A stretch of DNA of 64,000 bases from Isoetes taiwanensis (GCA_021234155.1 JAJEKV010000001.1:16685491-16749490); one strand, 5' to 3'; numbered from the stretch's first letter, positions 48,664 to 60,101 are shown. Numbers and translations: made by a program. The notes: generated by a model from the letters alone, not told the origin.

Positions 48664-50379
48664 ACAAATTAATTGCCGTGGCGGTCACATTCATATGGAC
48701 TCATTATGGAGTTAATGCGAGTGAATATCGAACTCAAAATTCAAGGTGAGGCGTCGTTGAACCAAGTGTAATCCAAAACCCTTAGCGTTAATCTATGAAG
48801 AGGTACGCAGCCATATATCGAAGTTGTATGTGATCATGCTGCAGTATGGCAAATCAAAGAAGCTCTTCTTGCAGCTTGCATGGTGTAGCTGGGCATGCCT
48901 TGTGTAGATTGTATCGCGGAAGAGCAACTTTGGTGAGCCATATGTTTTGCCTTCCCTTTCTGATCATGGTGAAGTGATTGGCAAGCGGTTTAGTATGAAA
49001 GTATGCAAGTGAAGCTCAATGGTGCACAAGTCGGTTTATTCTAAAGTGGATGAATGTGAGGATGGAGAGAAATCTAAGTGGATAGATAAAGAAGGATAGA
49101 TAAAATACATAAGTAAATCATTGCCAATAGTGCTCCATTATTATACGCTCGGATGTGTTAGTTCATTGGAAGCAATACCCCAGAATCATTATCTGAGTTG
49201 CCTCCTCCCCATCATCATTTCCATTTTGATGCAATTCCCCAACTATCATTCTCCACGTTCCTTGTTATACGTATCATTGTTACCAACTAGCATCATGTTG
49301 GTTCCTCCCCATCGATATTCCGAGTTTCAATGATGTTCAATGCTTTAAAATCTGACTAAAGGGCCACGAGAACATTTCTATGCATTCTACCTCGAGAAAG
49401 ACTGATCTCTATCTTTATTAATGGTTTGATTCCTTTTTATATGTAGTTCTGAAGGAAGATGCAATGCATACTTATCTTGAGGAGGATGTTTTGCAGGGCG
49501 TTTAACAAAGCTGTTTTACATCGAGACGTTGGAGTTGTTAATCGATTAATAGTTCCTCCCGTAATATAAATGATGATTACTTGACAGATGTGGCGAGAAT
49601 TAATGCCAAGGTAACTCACTTGGTACCTTAATGGCTCCCACTGTTCATTGGTGAAGACTTACTTTGGCATAGTGTGGAGGATATAATCACGATGTTATGT
49701 CGATGGAATTTCGTCGTGGTCTTCCAAAGGTCGGGGCCAGCGCTATATTATCTTTGGAATGGATGTGTCACATGGGCCCCATTCTGCGTCAAATTCACCA
49801 TCAATTGCAATTGTAAAGTTGAGCTGTGTGTGCACTTGACATTTCAAATTTCATTCATTGAATTTCTATTTTAACTTGCGGTGATGGGCTCTGGTTAATA
49901 GCGATATCGAGTTTAGCCGCGGGTCAAAACACAATCCGAAAATGTGGAAACTATGAATCGTTGTCTGAAAAGAACCTTACGAGGCATGATTAAGTAACAT
50001 AAATAACTTTTCAATCGATATTGAAAAGGATAATTAACTTTGCTTGTAGGGGAATTGTTGAAAGGGTTTGCGAGGCTCGGTAAGTATAGGAACAAAGCAG
50101 GTTGCCTCACGGCTTGTTGTTGTATTCAGGTTCCTACCTTATGGCTATATATGTAAGTTCTCTCGGCTTTCGGGTTCAATTTTAATAGAATTTTATTGTA
50201 TTGTGGACTTGAAGGGGATGGTGTCCGTGATCGGTTGCAAGTGTTCTTAATGTAGGGTTAGCAGCTTAATCACGAAATGGTGTTAATGCGAGATGTTGGT
50301 TTAGAAATGCGATTTTGAAATGTTTAATAAATTGATTTTTGCAGGAGATGATGATGTTTAAAGGGCCGCGTGGGTTGCA
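48664..50379 (+). other. CACTA interior right of the array, degenerate coding pieces
   Basis: Plus-strand pieces read PSLSDHGEVIGKRFSMKVCK, KVDECEDGEKSKWIDKEG (about 49030-49100), then DVLKEDAMHTYLEEDVLQGV (about 49444-49505) and NDDYLTDVARINAKVTHLVP (about 49568-49630). None is a motif I can name, and none obviously continues the DUF4218 protein. One CGTCGTTGAACC copy of the subterminal motif lies at about 48753. Confidence 0.35.
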
Positions 50380-50465
50380 ACACAAAGAGCGTGCGTTATA
50401 GGCGTCGTTTAGCGGCTATGGCCGGGCGTGGTTAAACGACCTCACTGACGTCGTTCAGCGACATA
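50380..50465. repeat. Internal subterminal-repeat cluster
   Basis: Copies CGTCGTTTAGCGGC (50401), CGTGGTTAAACGACC (50433) and CGTCGTTCAGCGACA (50451) match the terminal motif of the element. A GC-richer leader (CGGCTTTTTAGCGCCCTAG) follows, as it does after the left-end cluster. This may be the end of a second related CACTA element or a promoter-side repeat. Confidence 0.6.
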
Positions 50466-50937
50466 CGTAACTTTTTATCGAGGAAAACAGAGCCGGCTTT
50501 TTAGCGCCCTAGTTTTGGTTCCTGGCGGTGGAGGGCGTTTTAAATGCGATTTTTTGGTAGCGAGGATCATCCTTGCGGTCCTTTCAAGCTTCAAGCAAGC
50601 ATCAAAAGGTATTTCCATTTGGATCGATAAGCTCTATTTTTTAAGATTAGGCTTGTTGTTTGATAGATTTAGGGCTTCTTGTTTTCTTGTTTGTTTTTCA
50701 ATCCATCCCATTTCTATCCTCCTCTTCTTTCCATCCTTGTTTTTCTTCAATCCATTTAGCCTCTTATTGAAGTATGAATCGAATCCTCCTCCTTCTTCTT
50801 CAATGATCTTCCAATCATTGGTTTCTTCCTTCCTAATCTTCCGTTCTTCCAATCTTCTATTCATTTCTTCTTCTTCTAGCTTCTTCTTCTTCACCACTTT
50901 CTCATTCTATTCAATCTTTCTTTCCTATCTCCACTTT
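50466..50937 (+). other. T/C-rich leader
   Basis: Strongly pyrimidine-rich sequence. The open frame through it and the TTC run is a low-complexity artefact (poly-Ser), not a credible protein. Confidence 0.5.
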
Positions 50938-51047
50938 TCTTCTTCTTCTTCTTCTTCTTCTTCTTCTTCTTCTTCTTCTTCTTCTTCTTCTTCTTCTTCT
51001 TCTTCTTCTTCTTCTTCTTCTTCTTCTTCTTCTTCTTCTTCTTCTTC
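50938..51047. repeat. (TTC)n microsatellite, about 36 units
   Basis: Uninterrupted TTC repeats over about 110 bp, with a second short run at about 51057-51078. The surroundings are also TTC/TTCC-rich. Confidence 0.97.
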
Positions 51048-51479
51048 ATTTGTACCTTCTTCTTCTTCTTCTTCTTCATACATTTTTTCCATGGAAGGGC
51101 GTGGTGAAAACCGAGGCCCATTCTTCCTCTATTTTTATTACAAGAAGGGGCGTCGTTGAAAGCGAGGCCTTCTTTTATATTCTTCCTTTTTTTTTATTTT
51201 CATTTTTACATGTCAATATATAGTTCTTTTTAATTAACAATGTAAATAGTTTAATGTCGATAGTCTTTCCAGCGTGAGATAGATCTTTTTTGTTTTTATT
51301 TATTTCTTTATTTATGTAAGTTTTCTAATTATTGAATGCCTTTATTTTTTTGCATATACCACTAATAATAACAAAATCATTAAGCTCTTGGAAATCGATT
51401 TTACTACATTTCGAAGACATTCTAGGTAAGAATTTGAGTTTGAGTGGGAGAATAAAATTTTAATGTTTTATTTAGGTTA

Positions 51480-51870
51480 AAAAACTTGGGGAGACTGGAC
51501 AAAGGGCATGAGTAAATCCTTTGAGTGGAAGACTAGGTGTTCGGGGTCAAATCACCCAGATTCTCTTAATTTTATTGATTAATGTATTTAGTTTAGAAAA
51601 ATTAGGGGAGACTTGGACAGCAAAGGGCATGAGTAGAGCTCGCCTTAGTGGAAGACTAGGTGTTCAGGTCCAAGCTCCACTTGGATTCTCTTAATAATTT
51701 TATTGATTAATGTATTTAGTTTAGAAAAATTTGGGAGACTTGGACAAAGGCATGAGTAAACAAAGCGAGTGGAGAAGACTAGGTGTTAGAGGTCCAAGCT
51801 CCTGCTCTCCCTATCTGTTTATTTTTTATTAATATATATCAATAAATAGAAATCTTCTGTGGGATTGGAC
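51480..51870 (+). repeat. Coding-like tandem repeat, about 120-130 bp, three copies plus a partial
   Basis: TTGGGGAGACTGGACAAAGG or its variant recurs at about 51487, 51604 and 51729, with a partial at about 51862. Each copy goes on through GGCATGAGT, GTGGAAGACTAGGTGTTC and TTCTCTTAA plus ATTTTATTGATTAATGTATT. The first copy translates as WGDWTKGMSKSFEWKTRCSG, close to the DWKTPF..MEGTRCIGFG block at 15.1 kb, so these look like amplified exons of the element. Confidence 0.75.
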
Positions 51871-53077
51871 AAAGGGCTGAGGGTTTTGAAAAATTGCATT
51901 GTGTTTGCAGTTTCCTAGTTTAAGAATGTTGTTTTAAAGATGTTAGGGATGTCGAAGAAACAGAGTGTGGAGTGGTTAGAGCAGAAAAAAGAATTTAAAT
52001 AGTTGGTTTTAAAAAAAAATTAAAAGGGGAAACTAACTCTTAAGAAGTAGGTAAGATTCATAATGAAGGTTTGAAAAAGTCACAAAAGCAAGATTAACTG
52101 AATCTAAATTGGTTTGTAGGTATGGCCCCATTTGTGAAGACACTAATGATTAGTGAGATTAGGTATGGTCATAAAATGAGATATGTGCTATGAAAGTCGG
52201 CCAGGAGATGCAAGCCCCAGTCAGCGTGCCGACCATTTTGTGGGGCCAATTGAAAAGGAAGTGCCAATTTGAGTGCTTTAAAAATGGCCCAGTCAAGAAG
52301 AAATGTTGATTTCTCTCATGACACACATGTAAAGCCAATGATTGGAAACCCCATGGATGGCCCGAAGACATGTTTGAAGCATTGGTCTTGACTTAAAGAT
52401 CCCAATCTCGCAGGAGCTGCATTAATGTCCAGGAATGGGTGGCTTCATGGAATTCCTCAAAGCCGGCGTTTAGCGGATGCAAAGAACATCATTGCGGATC
52501 TCAATGCACGTCGGTTGGAGGTAATTAAAATGCTTTGCATCGAGCTCTAGTGAGGCAAGGTATAAGCCCACTTTTCTTTGGAGAATCCATGAACACATCA
52601 ATCTTTGTTGATCCCATGCATTAGAGGCCCGTGGATGTAATCGCCTTATTGAGGAGAAACCAACACGCCCTTGCAGTATCAAATCCAAGATCAGCGGAAC
52701 ACAACCTTCAGATGATGAGCTATCTGAGTGGATGGGTTTTCAAGGGCAAAGTAGAGGCGTGAGATGGCTCAAAGATACATGCAGCTTCAAGAGCATCTGC
52801 TTCTAGCTACATCCATTGGACTTGCATATGAAGTTGCTGGCTCTAGTAGGGATACCATAGGGCCAATGGTGATTCTACACTCATGAGATGGAAGACACTT
52901 GCACACTTGTTTGACTATTTACCTAATAACTTATGCGTTTTAGAAGATGGTCGATACAGTGCCTAGGCCAAGAGAAAGAACTGACAAACACATAGAAACG
53001 AACTTAGAGGCAAAATCAAGTTGCCATCGCCCATTATGTTCGGAGATAGCTCTTGCCCTAGCGGAAGGTGTCGTTAG
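51871..53077. other. CACTA interior, no gene recognised
   Basis: Plus-strand pieces such as QAPVSVPTILWGQLKRKCQF and ALVRQGISPLFFGESMNT suggest former coding sequence, interrupted by stops and shifts. No family is recognisable. Confidence 0.3.
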
Positions 53078-53690
53078 AGATCCACAAAAAAGGCCACTTC
53101 ACTCACTTGCAAAAGCTTAATTGCAGAGTCAAATTACATTTTGATGATGAGTACCAAAATGTGTGGGTGGCCATTAATTGATGGGACAATCACGATTCAT
53201 TTTCATGAAATTAGATCCCTTGTTGGAATGTCGGTACTTACTTTGGGATGGACAAGCAAAATATCCATGGTTAGAGGAAGCGTGTTTGAAATCAAGGATG
53301 ATGATACGTGTATGGGGAGACCACGAAATTCATGATGTCTATGCATTGGGATATATTTATGAGATGCTTCTGGATTTAAATTACGAAGCTATCGACGAAT
53401 GGAGTGGTTTAATAATAACAACAATGCAATGGATTAATCCAACCCTTATGTACCAAGCGATGTCTTGACAAGTTGGAGGAGCAAAACAAGAATGATGTGC
53501 CCTGCATTGAAGGCGTATTCTCATCGACCCAAAGCTTAAAGTTGGTATTTGAAGCCTTACAAAGTGTTGGAATATCTTTACCATGGTTGTGAGGCAAAGG
53601 AAACTGACACATGAAGTGCTGGATGCCTTGGGATGTCTCAAAATTGTTGTTGTGCAACTCAAATAATGAATACAATATTGTATATCTTGC
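53078..53690 (+). pseudogene. Unknown protein fragment, weakly kinase-like
   Basis: The most protein-like stretch right of the array. Frames give EIALALAEGVVRDPQKRPLH (about 53041-53105), YLLWDGQAKYPWLEEACL, then HDVYALGYIYEML (53331-53369), DEWSGLIITTMQWINPTLMY, and after a shift PAIEGVFSSTQSLKLVFEAL (about 53500-53560). DVYALGYIYEML resembles protein-kinase subdomain IX (DVYAxGxxxxEML), and ALALAEGV the helix before the catalytic loop. I see no HRD or DFG motif. It could be a captured kinase fragment or an unrelated element gene. Confidence 0.25.
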
Positions 53691-55594
53691 CATGTTTAAG
53701 GTATTAAATTTTTTTTAATTGTCTAATAACCAAATATATAAAAGACACTTTTAATTATTCAAATCCAATGTTTTTGTAATGAACTTCCCATGTTGCTAAC
53801 ATTTGTTGCTTTCCTACTATGTTATTCATACGCCTCCATATAAATAACTTGCAAGTTTTTTGCACATCCAGCAACCATGGGATCTTGACACGATGGCATA
53901 TCTATTGTTCCTGGCACTACTTCTCATCGTGGCTTGGCTTGTATGTGTGACCCTAAACACGCAAGGCCTTTAAAATGAGAAGTTAGTGGGTCGGGTTGCT
54001 TCATACCATAGCCACCTCCACATTGTGTGGTTGGTATGGATTTTTCTAGGATAAAATGTAAGTTAACCATTTATTTTTAACGTTCTAATGTTTTAAATGT
54101 AAGTGTAAAATCACGGTTCGCGTCCTTCTTTTCACATGCATAATGTTGATGCGATGCATTAGTTGTAAAATGGATCTTCTTCTCACCACCACTTGCTTGA
54201 AGAGGCGGAAAAGGACCCTCGCATCCGGTGAGGAAGAGCGAAAGGCGAGGAACTCTAGAGGATATCAACTGGCGATAACCTGAAGATAGGTGGAATGCCT
54301 TGCAATTCCGGGATGTCGCCTTGAAATGGAGATTATGGCAGCGGTACATTAGAATACAAAGTAGAGGCGGAAGTGCAGCCCATGACCCTCCTGCGTCATA
54401 GCTCATACACTCCTTGAGATTCAATCTTGGGCCCGTTCCTAGAGCAGGGGAGAATGAACCCACGAAGGAAGCGTAGAAGCGAGTAGTTTACGTCGAGGTG
54501 GACCTAATTCCTCTTGACTCACATTTTAAAAGATTGTGCACCACGCACCACCTCCCACGAAGGCATCTCTTTCCAATATGAGTGAGTTTCATCTTGAATT
54601 ATGCCTTTTTGTTCACTAACACATATTCATATATTTAATTAGGTATGTTGAGTGTAGTAGCGAAGTTCTTGCGTATGCAGCCTGCCCAGAGATGGCGGTA
54701 ATTTTTTGGAAAGATGGCTAATAATGTCTGATAAGCGTTGCCATAGCGTCCCTGAGAATTGAATGGAACTCGGGGAGCTGTGATGAGGGAAAAGAGAGGA
54801 TCAAGGGAGATTTTAGAAAGCGAGAATATCCAGAGGCTCAAATTAGGGAGAGATCTCATGGAGGGAGGTTTGTTCAAAGCGAGGGAGTGCGTATATTAAA
54901 TCCACGGGGTATTAGGCTCTTTGGTTCTTCATTATAACCTCATTGTATATATTTTATTTATATTTTAAATTGTCGGAAGGCTGACTGAAAGCTCTTGCCA
55001 AAGCTCTGAGGAGTCCAGATAAATTAGCCGCAGCCTATCACAGTTGACTAATGAGGCATTTCAAAGTACATCATCTCTCCCATGAGTGGTATAATTAGAT
55101 GATGCCATGTGGACCTAAGTCCTTGTATTGCATTGTGATGTTTGAAGGCCAACATATTATCAAAGAAAGGGGAAGCTAGAACAAAAGCGTGACTGGGCCA
55201 GTCACAATGACAAGCAAGTGGCGACCATAGTGCCAATAAAGGCTGAATGCGGGTTGGCTTCTGGATGCGCTATTTGTAAGTATAAATTTGGTTTATAATG
55301 GAGTTCTCGAGTTGAACTAACATTAGTTTTGGTGCTCATTCTCACTAAGTCATTTCTTTGGTGCATTTTAAGATGAGCGAAAGACCTTCAAACAAAGTGA
55401 TCATCACGGCCATCAGCGTCACATGCTTCTTGGCGTGAAAGGGGGATGAAGTGTGTATCATTCATTACGGAGAATAATTATTTGTGACTACAATGAACTA
55501 ATTGTTGCGATACAATATAATGCGAGGTAAATGAAAATGAAAGCCAATGAAGAAGAAGAAGGAAACTAACAACTAAAGACTGTATATTTTGTAA
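53691..55594. other. CACTA interior, no gene recognised
   Basis: A GC-richer part at 54.17-54.5 kb has a 128-codon minus-strand frame and plus-strand pieces of similar quality; neither shows a family motif. The rest is AT-rich. Confidence 0.3.
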
Positions 55595-55990
55595 TGTGCA
55601 AATTACATTATGAAATATATTAGTGGATTCAATTTAAATTTTATGCTTTGTTCTTATTATTTGTGATTTTTTGTTATGTTAATTTTATATGATTCTATTT
55701 TTATTCTTAGATTTATTAAACATTTAATTACATATTAAACAATAATGCTTATCTACCATTAATATAATTTAATCAATATTTGTTTCTATTTTTTCCAATT
55801 TTAAATTTTTTAAAAATATTTATTCTCGATTTATTTTTGTTCATATTTAATATTTATTAATACTAGTAATATTATTGATAATATTAATATTAATAAATAT
55901 TACTAAATATTTATTTATATTAAATATTGTTAATTTTAGCGAATATAGATATTAAGCTGTCGGATTAAATCATATTGAATAAATAAATAT
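55595..55990. other. Extremely AT-rich spacer
   Basis: About 400 bp of nearly pure A/T with many small palindromes (for example AATATTATTGATAATATTAA). It ends abruptly at the GC-rich right subterminal repeats. Confidence 0.85.
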
Positions 55991-55998
55991 TTTTATCA

Positions 55999-56520
55999 AA
56001 ATTCATGTCGTCGGTGAACTTGGCGTTATGTAATGGCCGCCCGCGTCGTGGCGTCGTTGAACAACGTTATGCTGCGTGTGCCGGGCAATGACGGTGCGGC
56101 CGACTTGTGAGGAGCCGAGGTGCGATACGCCCGACGCGTCGTTGAGCGGCGATTTCACCTTAGCGGCGACCAACGTCGGCCCTTCTGTACGCGCCAGTGG
56201 GCAGGACATGATGGCTGATACTTTTCGTTGAGCAGCGTTGCAGTCTTGCCCGCATGACCGGCCGTGATCACTTTAGCAGCGATGCCAGCGTGGTACGACC
56301 CGTAATAATGCTATAGCGGCGTTGAGCGGCGTCATATAAATTAAACAAAGGCGCCCGGTTGCGGTAGCGTATAAAAAGCGACGCATAAAGCGTCGTTTAT
56401 CCGGCTTCCGACGTCGAAATAGGCGTCGTTGCTCGGCGTTTTGGCGTCGATCATCGGCGATGCAAAAGCGGCGTCTGGGTGTCGTAATAGGCATCGTAAC
56501 GGGGCTTTGGTTTTGTAGTG
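55999..56520. repeat. Right CACTA subterminal repeats and terminus
   Basis: The motif CGTCGTTGAACAACG / CGTCGTTGAGCGGCG recurs at about 56051, 56137, 56225, 56321, 56391, 56426 and 56447. The cluster ends GGGGCTTTGGTTTTGTAGTG at 56520, the inverted CACTACAAAACC terminus. ATA follows. Confidence 0.8.
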
Positions 56521-56593
56521 ATAGTAAAGTGAGTTAAAAGAGAGAAAGAAGTTGAAGGAGGGCCGGAAAACTGATGGAAAGGCTGACATTTAG

Positions 56594-56669
56594 TTGAAGG
56601 ACTCAATTCAGCAGCCATCGCCTAATATTGGATATAAAATGCTTCAACAAATGGGTTGTCATCGAGGCG
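56594..56669 (+). CDS. G-patch domain exon (host gene, partial)
   Basis: After a likely acceptor (GACATTTAG, ending 56593) the frame reads LKDSIQQPSPNIGYKMLQQM followed by GCHRG. IGYKMLQQMG is the start of a G-patch (IGxKxLxxMGWxxGxGLG), a glycine-rich motif of RNA-processing proteins that activate DEAH helicases. The expected Trp is Cys here, and the GLG part is not readable in the same frame, perhaps a one-base error or the exon end. A possible later exon reads DGSTNPAKRKFVTHR before GTAAGC (about 56905-56945). The 5' exons should lie left of the CACTA element but were not recognised. Confidence 0.5.
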
Positions 56670-58129
56670 ATATCATTTGAAGTCGTAGGAGCGGTTATCT
56701 ATGTAGATGGTACATTGAAAGGATGCAAAAAAAAGTTAGCGGCAAAGGCTGATGTAGTTTCGGGGAGAAAACAAAGTGTTCTTGGAAAAATAAAAGTGGT
56801 TATTCAATATTAAAAGCAACAAATGCCTTGTTGCGGTTCAAAGAGATCCATTTGGAAGATAGTGAAAAGATCTCAATAGAATAATAAGAAGTAGTATGGC
56901 GATGGCAGTACAAATCCGGCAAAGAGGAAGTTTGTGACACATCGGGTAAGCACAAAATTATGAATTCATACGCCTTTCACGTATATCCATATGGAAATAA
57001 ACATTTCAACTTTGACCAATGGCCAGGATGCTAGTAGAGCTACTTACAAAGGTATGCAACAAGTTTACCTCTTGCCTATCTTGTGGATGCCATGTATGTG
57101 ATATGATACACAGCATTTTCAGAACCTCTTTGTCCTAACTTGCATTTTACCGCGGTATGAATGCTGCTAAAACTTTGGCCAATTTCTGTCAGTGCGGAAG
57201 AAGATGCACATTGAAGGCAAGAAAAATGGAAATAATGGTTGAAGGAGAATCACATCGGCTCCATTATGCTGCGTGGCTAATCAAAGGCGCACCATCACTA
57301 TGTAGTAGCATGATATGGAGGAAGAATGTGTCTTACGGCCTTGCACCAAATCCTTGAAACCCCTTGTTTGCTAGCTTCGAATTCTTCTATTTTTTAGACT
57401 CTGCATGGCCAAGCCTATTATATGCAACTAATAGAACATTAATAGAAATCCGGTTCAATATATCTGGAACATTAAAAGGGATGCAAACATCACAAGCTCA
57501 TCTGCGTCATCTTCATGTACACATATCTGAATAGGTACCATAACTATAAAAAGACATCGGCTTTTGCTTCCCTCTCAATTCTTTAGTCTTTGCTCTGCAA
57601 TATGCCCCTCTACATTGTGGGATACAAAAAAAATATGAAGAGAATTTACAAGCGGAAAAGTATATACTTCTTAATGTCATCCTATGGTTTTCAGTTAGGG
57701 TACTTTGATATGCCATTTTTGATGAAACCGTCACATGGATTCTTATAAACTGGATAACATGGTTTAAGACCTTGGCGGCAGAAGCTCATTACCGTTTTGC
57801 AATTTCTTACATTTTATGTTCTTTGCATTTTACTGGGGGGTAAAACCTTAGAGTTCTATGTATATGATCAATTCCGCATATCCTAGCGGTGATGTGCAAT
57901 AACAAGTAGCAGGGCCTGGAACAACAAAGCGATTATGCAATTTGAATTACGTATGGGTAGTATATGATCATAGCGAGGATCTGTTTCTCTTTTGTTGGCG
58001 AAATAGGTGAGAGGAATAGTTGATGCAATGTGTGTGCATCGAGGTCTTACCATGATGTTGTCTTGATCATGTGAAATGCTGATGAAATCATGTTTTCTAA
58101 CTCATCTTTGCGGAAATCACATGACTAAT
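56670..58129. other. Downstream of the G-patch exon, no clear gene
   Basis: Short frames only, for example 57157-57357 (+, AKTLANFCQCGRRCTLKARK). These may be exons of the G-patch gene, but no splice model is convincing. Confidence 0.3.
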
Positions 58130-58418
58130 GACGAGGGAAGCAACTCGATAGATTGACGGCCCAGTTGTGAACTTGCATCACGGATGAAGGCATGACATGA
58201 TCTCTTGCATCAACTATTGAATCAAAAGACAATTTGCACGATATAACTTTGGACCTCTACTCCATTATATGCGGCGAGGAAACAACTCAGTAAAATTGAT
58301 CAAGCCTAGATTGTGAACTTGCATCCACCCGGATGAAGAAGGCATGACATGATCTCTTGCATCAACTATTGAATCAAAAGGCGGTTACTGATATAACTTT
58401 GGACCTCTACTCCATTAT
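58130..58418. repeat. Tandem duplication, about 145 bp, two copies
   Basis: The block from GAGGAAACAACTC or GAGGGAAGCAACTC, through GTGAACTTGCATC and GGCATGACATGATCTCTTGC, to GGACCTCTACTCCATTATAT occurs at about 58130-58273 and again at 58274-58418. Confidence 0.85.
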
Positions 58419-59721
58419 ATATTAACACATTTGTCGTTAGCACAAGATTAGCACCAAAACTTAACTTGTTATTGGGATTCGAATGCGCTACTGCACATAT
58501 AGGCTCTAATAGCATTTTAAGCCTTGGCTGAGCACAAAGAATCGTAGAATCTTTACGGATGCTCGCAGGCGCATTGTATTTCCCGGCGACCTTGCAGGCG
58601 CAAACCACAAACTCCTTTACTTGCCAAAATGCAAATAGGTGGGTCTTCAACAAGATATATTCAGGACTCAATTTTGGATTTCAACATGACCATAAAAGTA
58701 GAAGAGTAAAAAGTTTGTAGTATCTTCTTGTAGTTGCTATTCCGCGTTGTTTGGCATTAAAGTGATCGGTTACTCTCTGCCAATGCGTGATAAATCACGA
58801 GAAGATGGTCCTCCTATCGATTCTACCATCTCCAAGTTAATCATATGTATTGTCTAAATTTGAAAAATCTTTACAAGGTTTCGTCTAGTTAGTATGTCTA
58901 AGATTGCAACACATGTTAATCTTTTGCTTCCATCCTTGTTCTGAATATTCCAAAGCTATTTTGTATTTGTCCATCAACCCTAGATTTTACCCAAAATATA
59001 ATTAAAAGAAGCGATTTCTACAACGTGAATGTTCTCGGGGCATAAACATGAAATACTTATTCCCAAAATTTTGTAGCAACTTACAATTTGTTTCAAATAT
59101 CAAAATCCTTACAACAGGCGTGAGTGCATGATACAAGTTTAGCATTGACAACATGGTACGCCTCTGAATTGCAGCATGCCATACCTCACGAAAAGTAATT
59201 GCCAAAATGTATATATCTAAAAAGTGGTAATGCTTTCCATCATAATTAAACAAATATTAGCCGACATTCAATTTGTGTTTTGTAATCATTATTTACTTGT
59301 CTTTTGGAATAAACACCTACCACATTAGCTTAAATCCCATCAACCAACAAAAATGGTGTATTGAAAAATAGTTTATTACAACAGGATTCTTAGTCCTGCT
59401 TAGGCATTGAGGCGTGAGTATACTTTGTCTCCGCGTCGTCAAAGTAGAACCACATAATGAGTATATATACTAGAGCTCACGGAAAAGGATCATGTGAAAA
59501 ATTGAGGCAACTGACTTTGCCTCTGATATCATCATAAGGCTATGCTACAAATTTCCAAAGCAATGAGGCACTTGCAATTTACGGACCTAATATCTGTGAG
59601 ACTTGAAACGAATTGAGAAAATATAAAAAACAAGTCATTTTGCTCCTCTCCAAAGGAATATATAGGCACTTATAAGCAGGGCTTGTAAATGAATGTAGGA
59701 TCTACAAACTCGTTTGCCAGA
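58419..59721. other. No gene recognised
   Basis: AT-rich. A 101-codon minus-strand frame (58366-58671) and an 83-codon one (59002-59253) have no recognised motif. Confidence 0.35.
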
Positions 59722-60101
59722 ATATAATAGAAGTCTAATTTAATTTAAATATTGAGTCGTCAGATATGGTGGGGGGTTTGAAATAGAAATTTTGATTCCA
59801 AACAGTTTCATTTAAGCCACTCCGCCCACAAGAAACTAGACGACAACCCTCTATGCACTTTCATTAATAAAAAGTTAGTGGTGGCGAAGCATTTATGAAT
59901 GGACTTTTTCGAGAAGGCAGGGATCTCTGGCTCATTGTAAGAATATAGTAGGGGTCTAATTTAATTTAAATATTGAGTCGTCAGATATTTTGATTCCAAA
60001 CAGTTTCATTTAAGCCACTCCACCCACAAGAAACTAGAGGACACCCCTCTATGCACTTTCATTAATAAAAAGTTAGTGGTGGCGAAGCATTTATGAATGA
60101 A
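59722..60101. repeat. Direct duplication, about 165-185 bp, two copies
   Basis: The segment from GAATATAATAGAAGTCTAAT to GTGGCGAAGCATTTATGAAT (59722-59907) is repeated at 59938-60101 with about 95% identity, apart from a deletion of about 22 bp in the second copy after CGTCAGATAT. About 30 bp separate the copies. Confidence 0.9.

Larger units (their letters stand above)
13562..56520 (+). mobile_element. Giant CACTA (En/Spm-like) element, about 43 kb
   Basis: Support: the right terminus reads, as reverse complement, CACTACAAAACCAAAG (56520-56505); palindromic subterminal repeats cluster at 13.57-14.8 and 56.0-56.5 kb; a TNP2 transposase lies inside on the + strand; ATA precedes (13559-13561) and follows (56521-56523) the element as a possible 3-bp target duplication. 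The left terminus is degraded: ACTACAAGGG at 13570-13579 matches the TIR core but lacks the first C, and 7-8 extra bases separate it from the ATA. The element holds the 27-kb satellite array. A further subterminal cluster at 50.4 kb allows the alternative that two related elements are nested. Size is approximate because of the N gaps. Confidence 0.6.

Noticed and set aside
50515-51159. Plus-strand 214-codon frame with poly-Ser
   Set aside because: It is the TTC microsatellite read in one frame; the minus strand gives an equally artificial poly-Lys frame.
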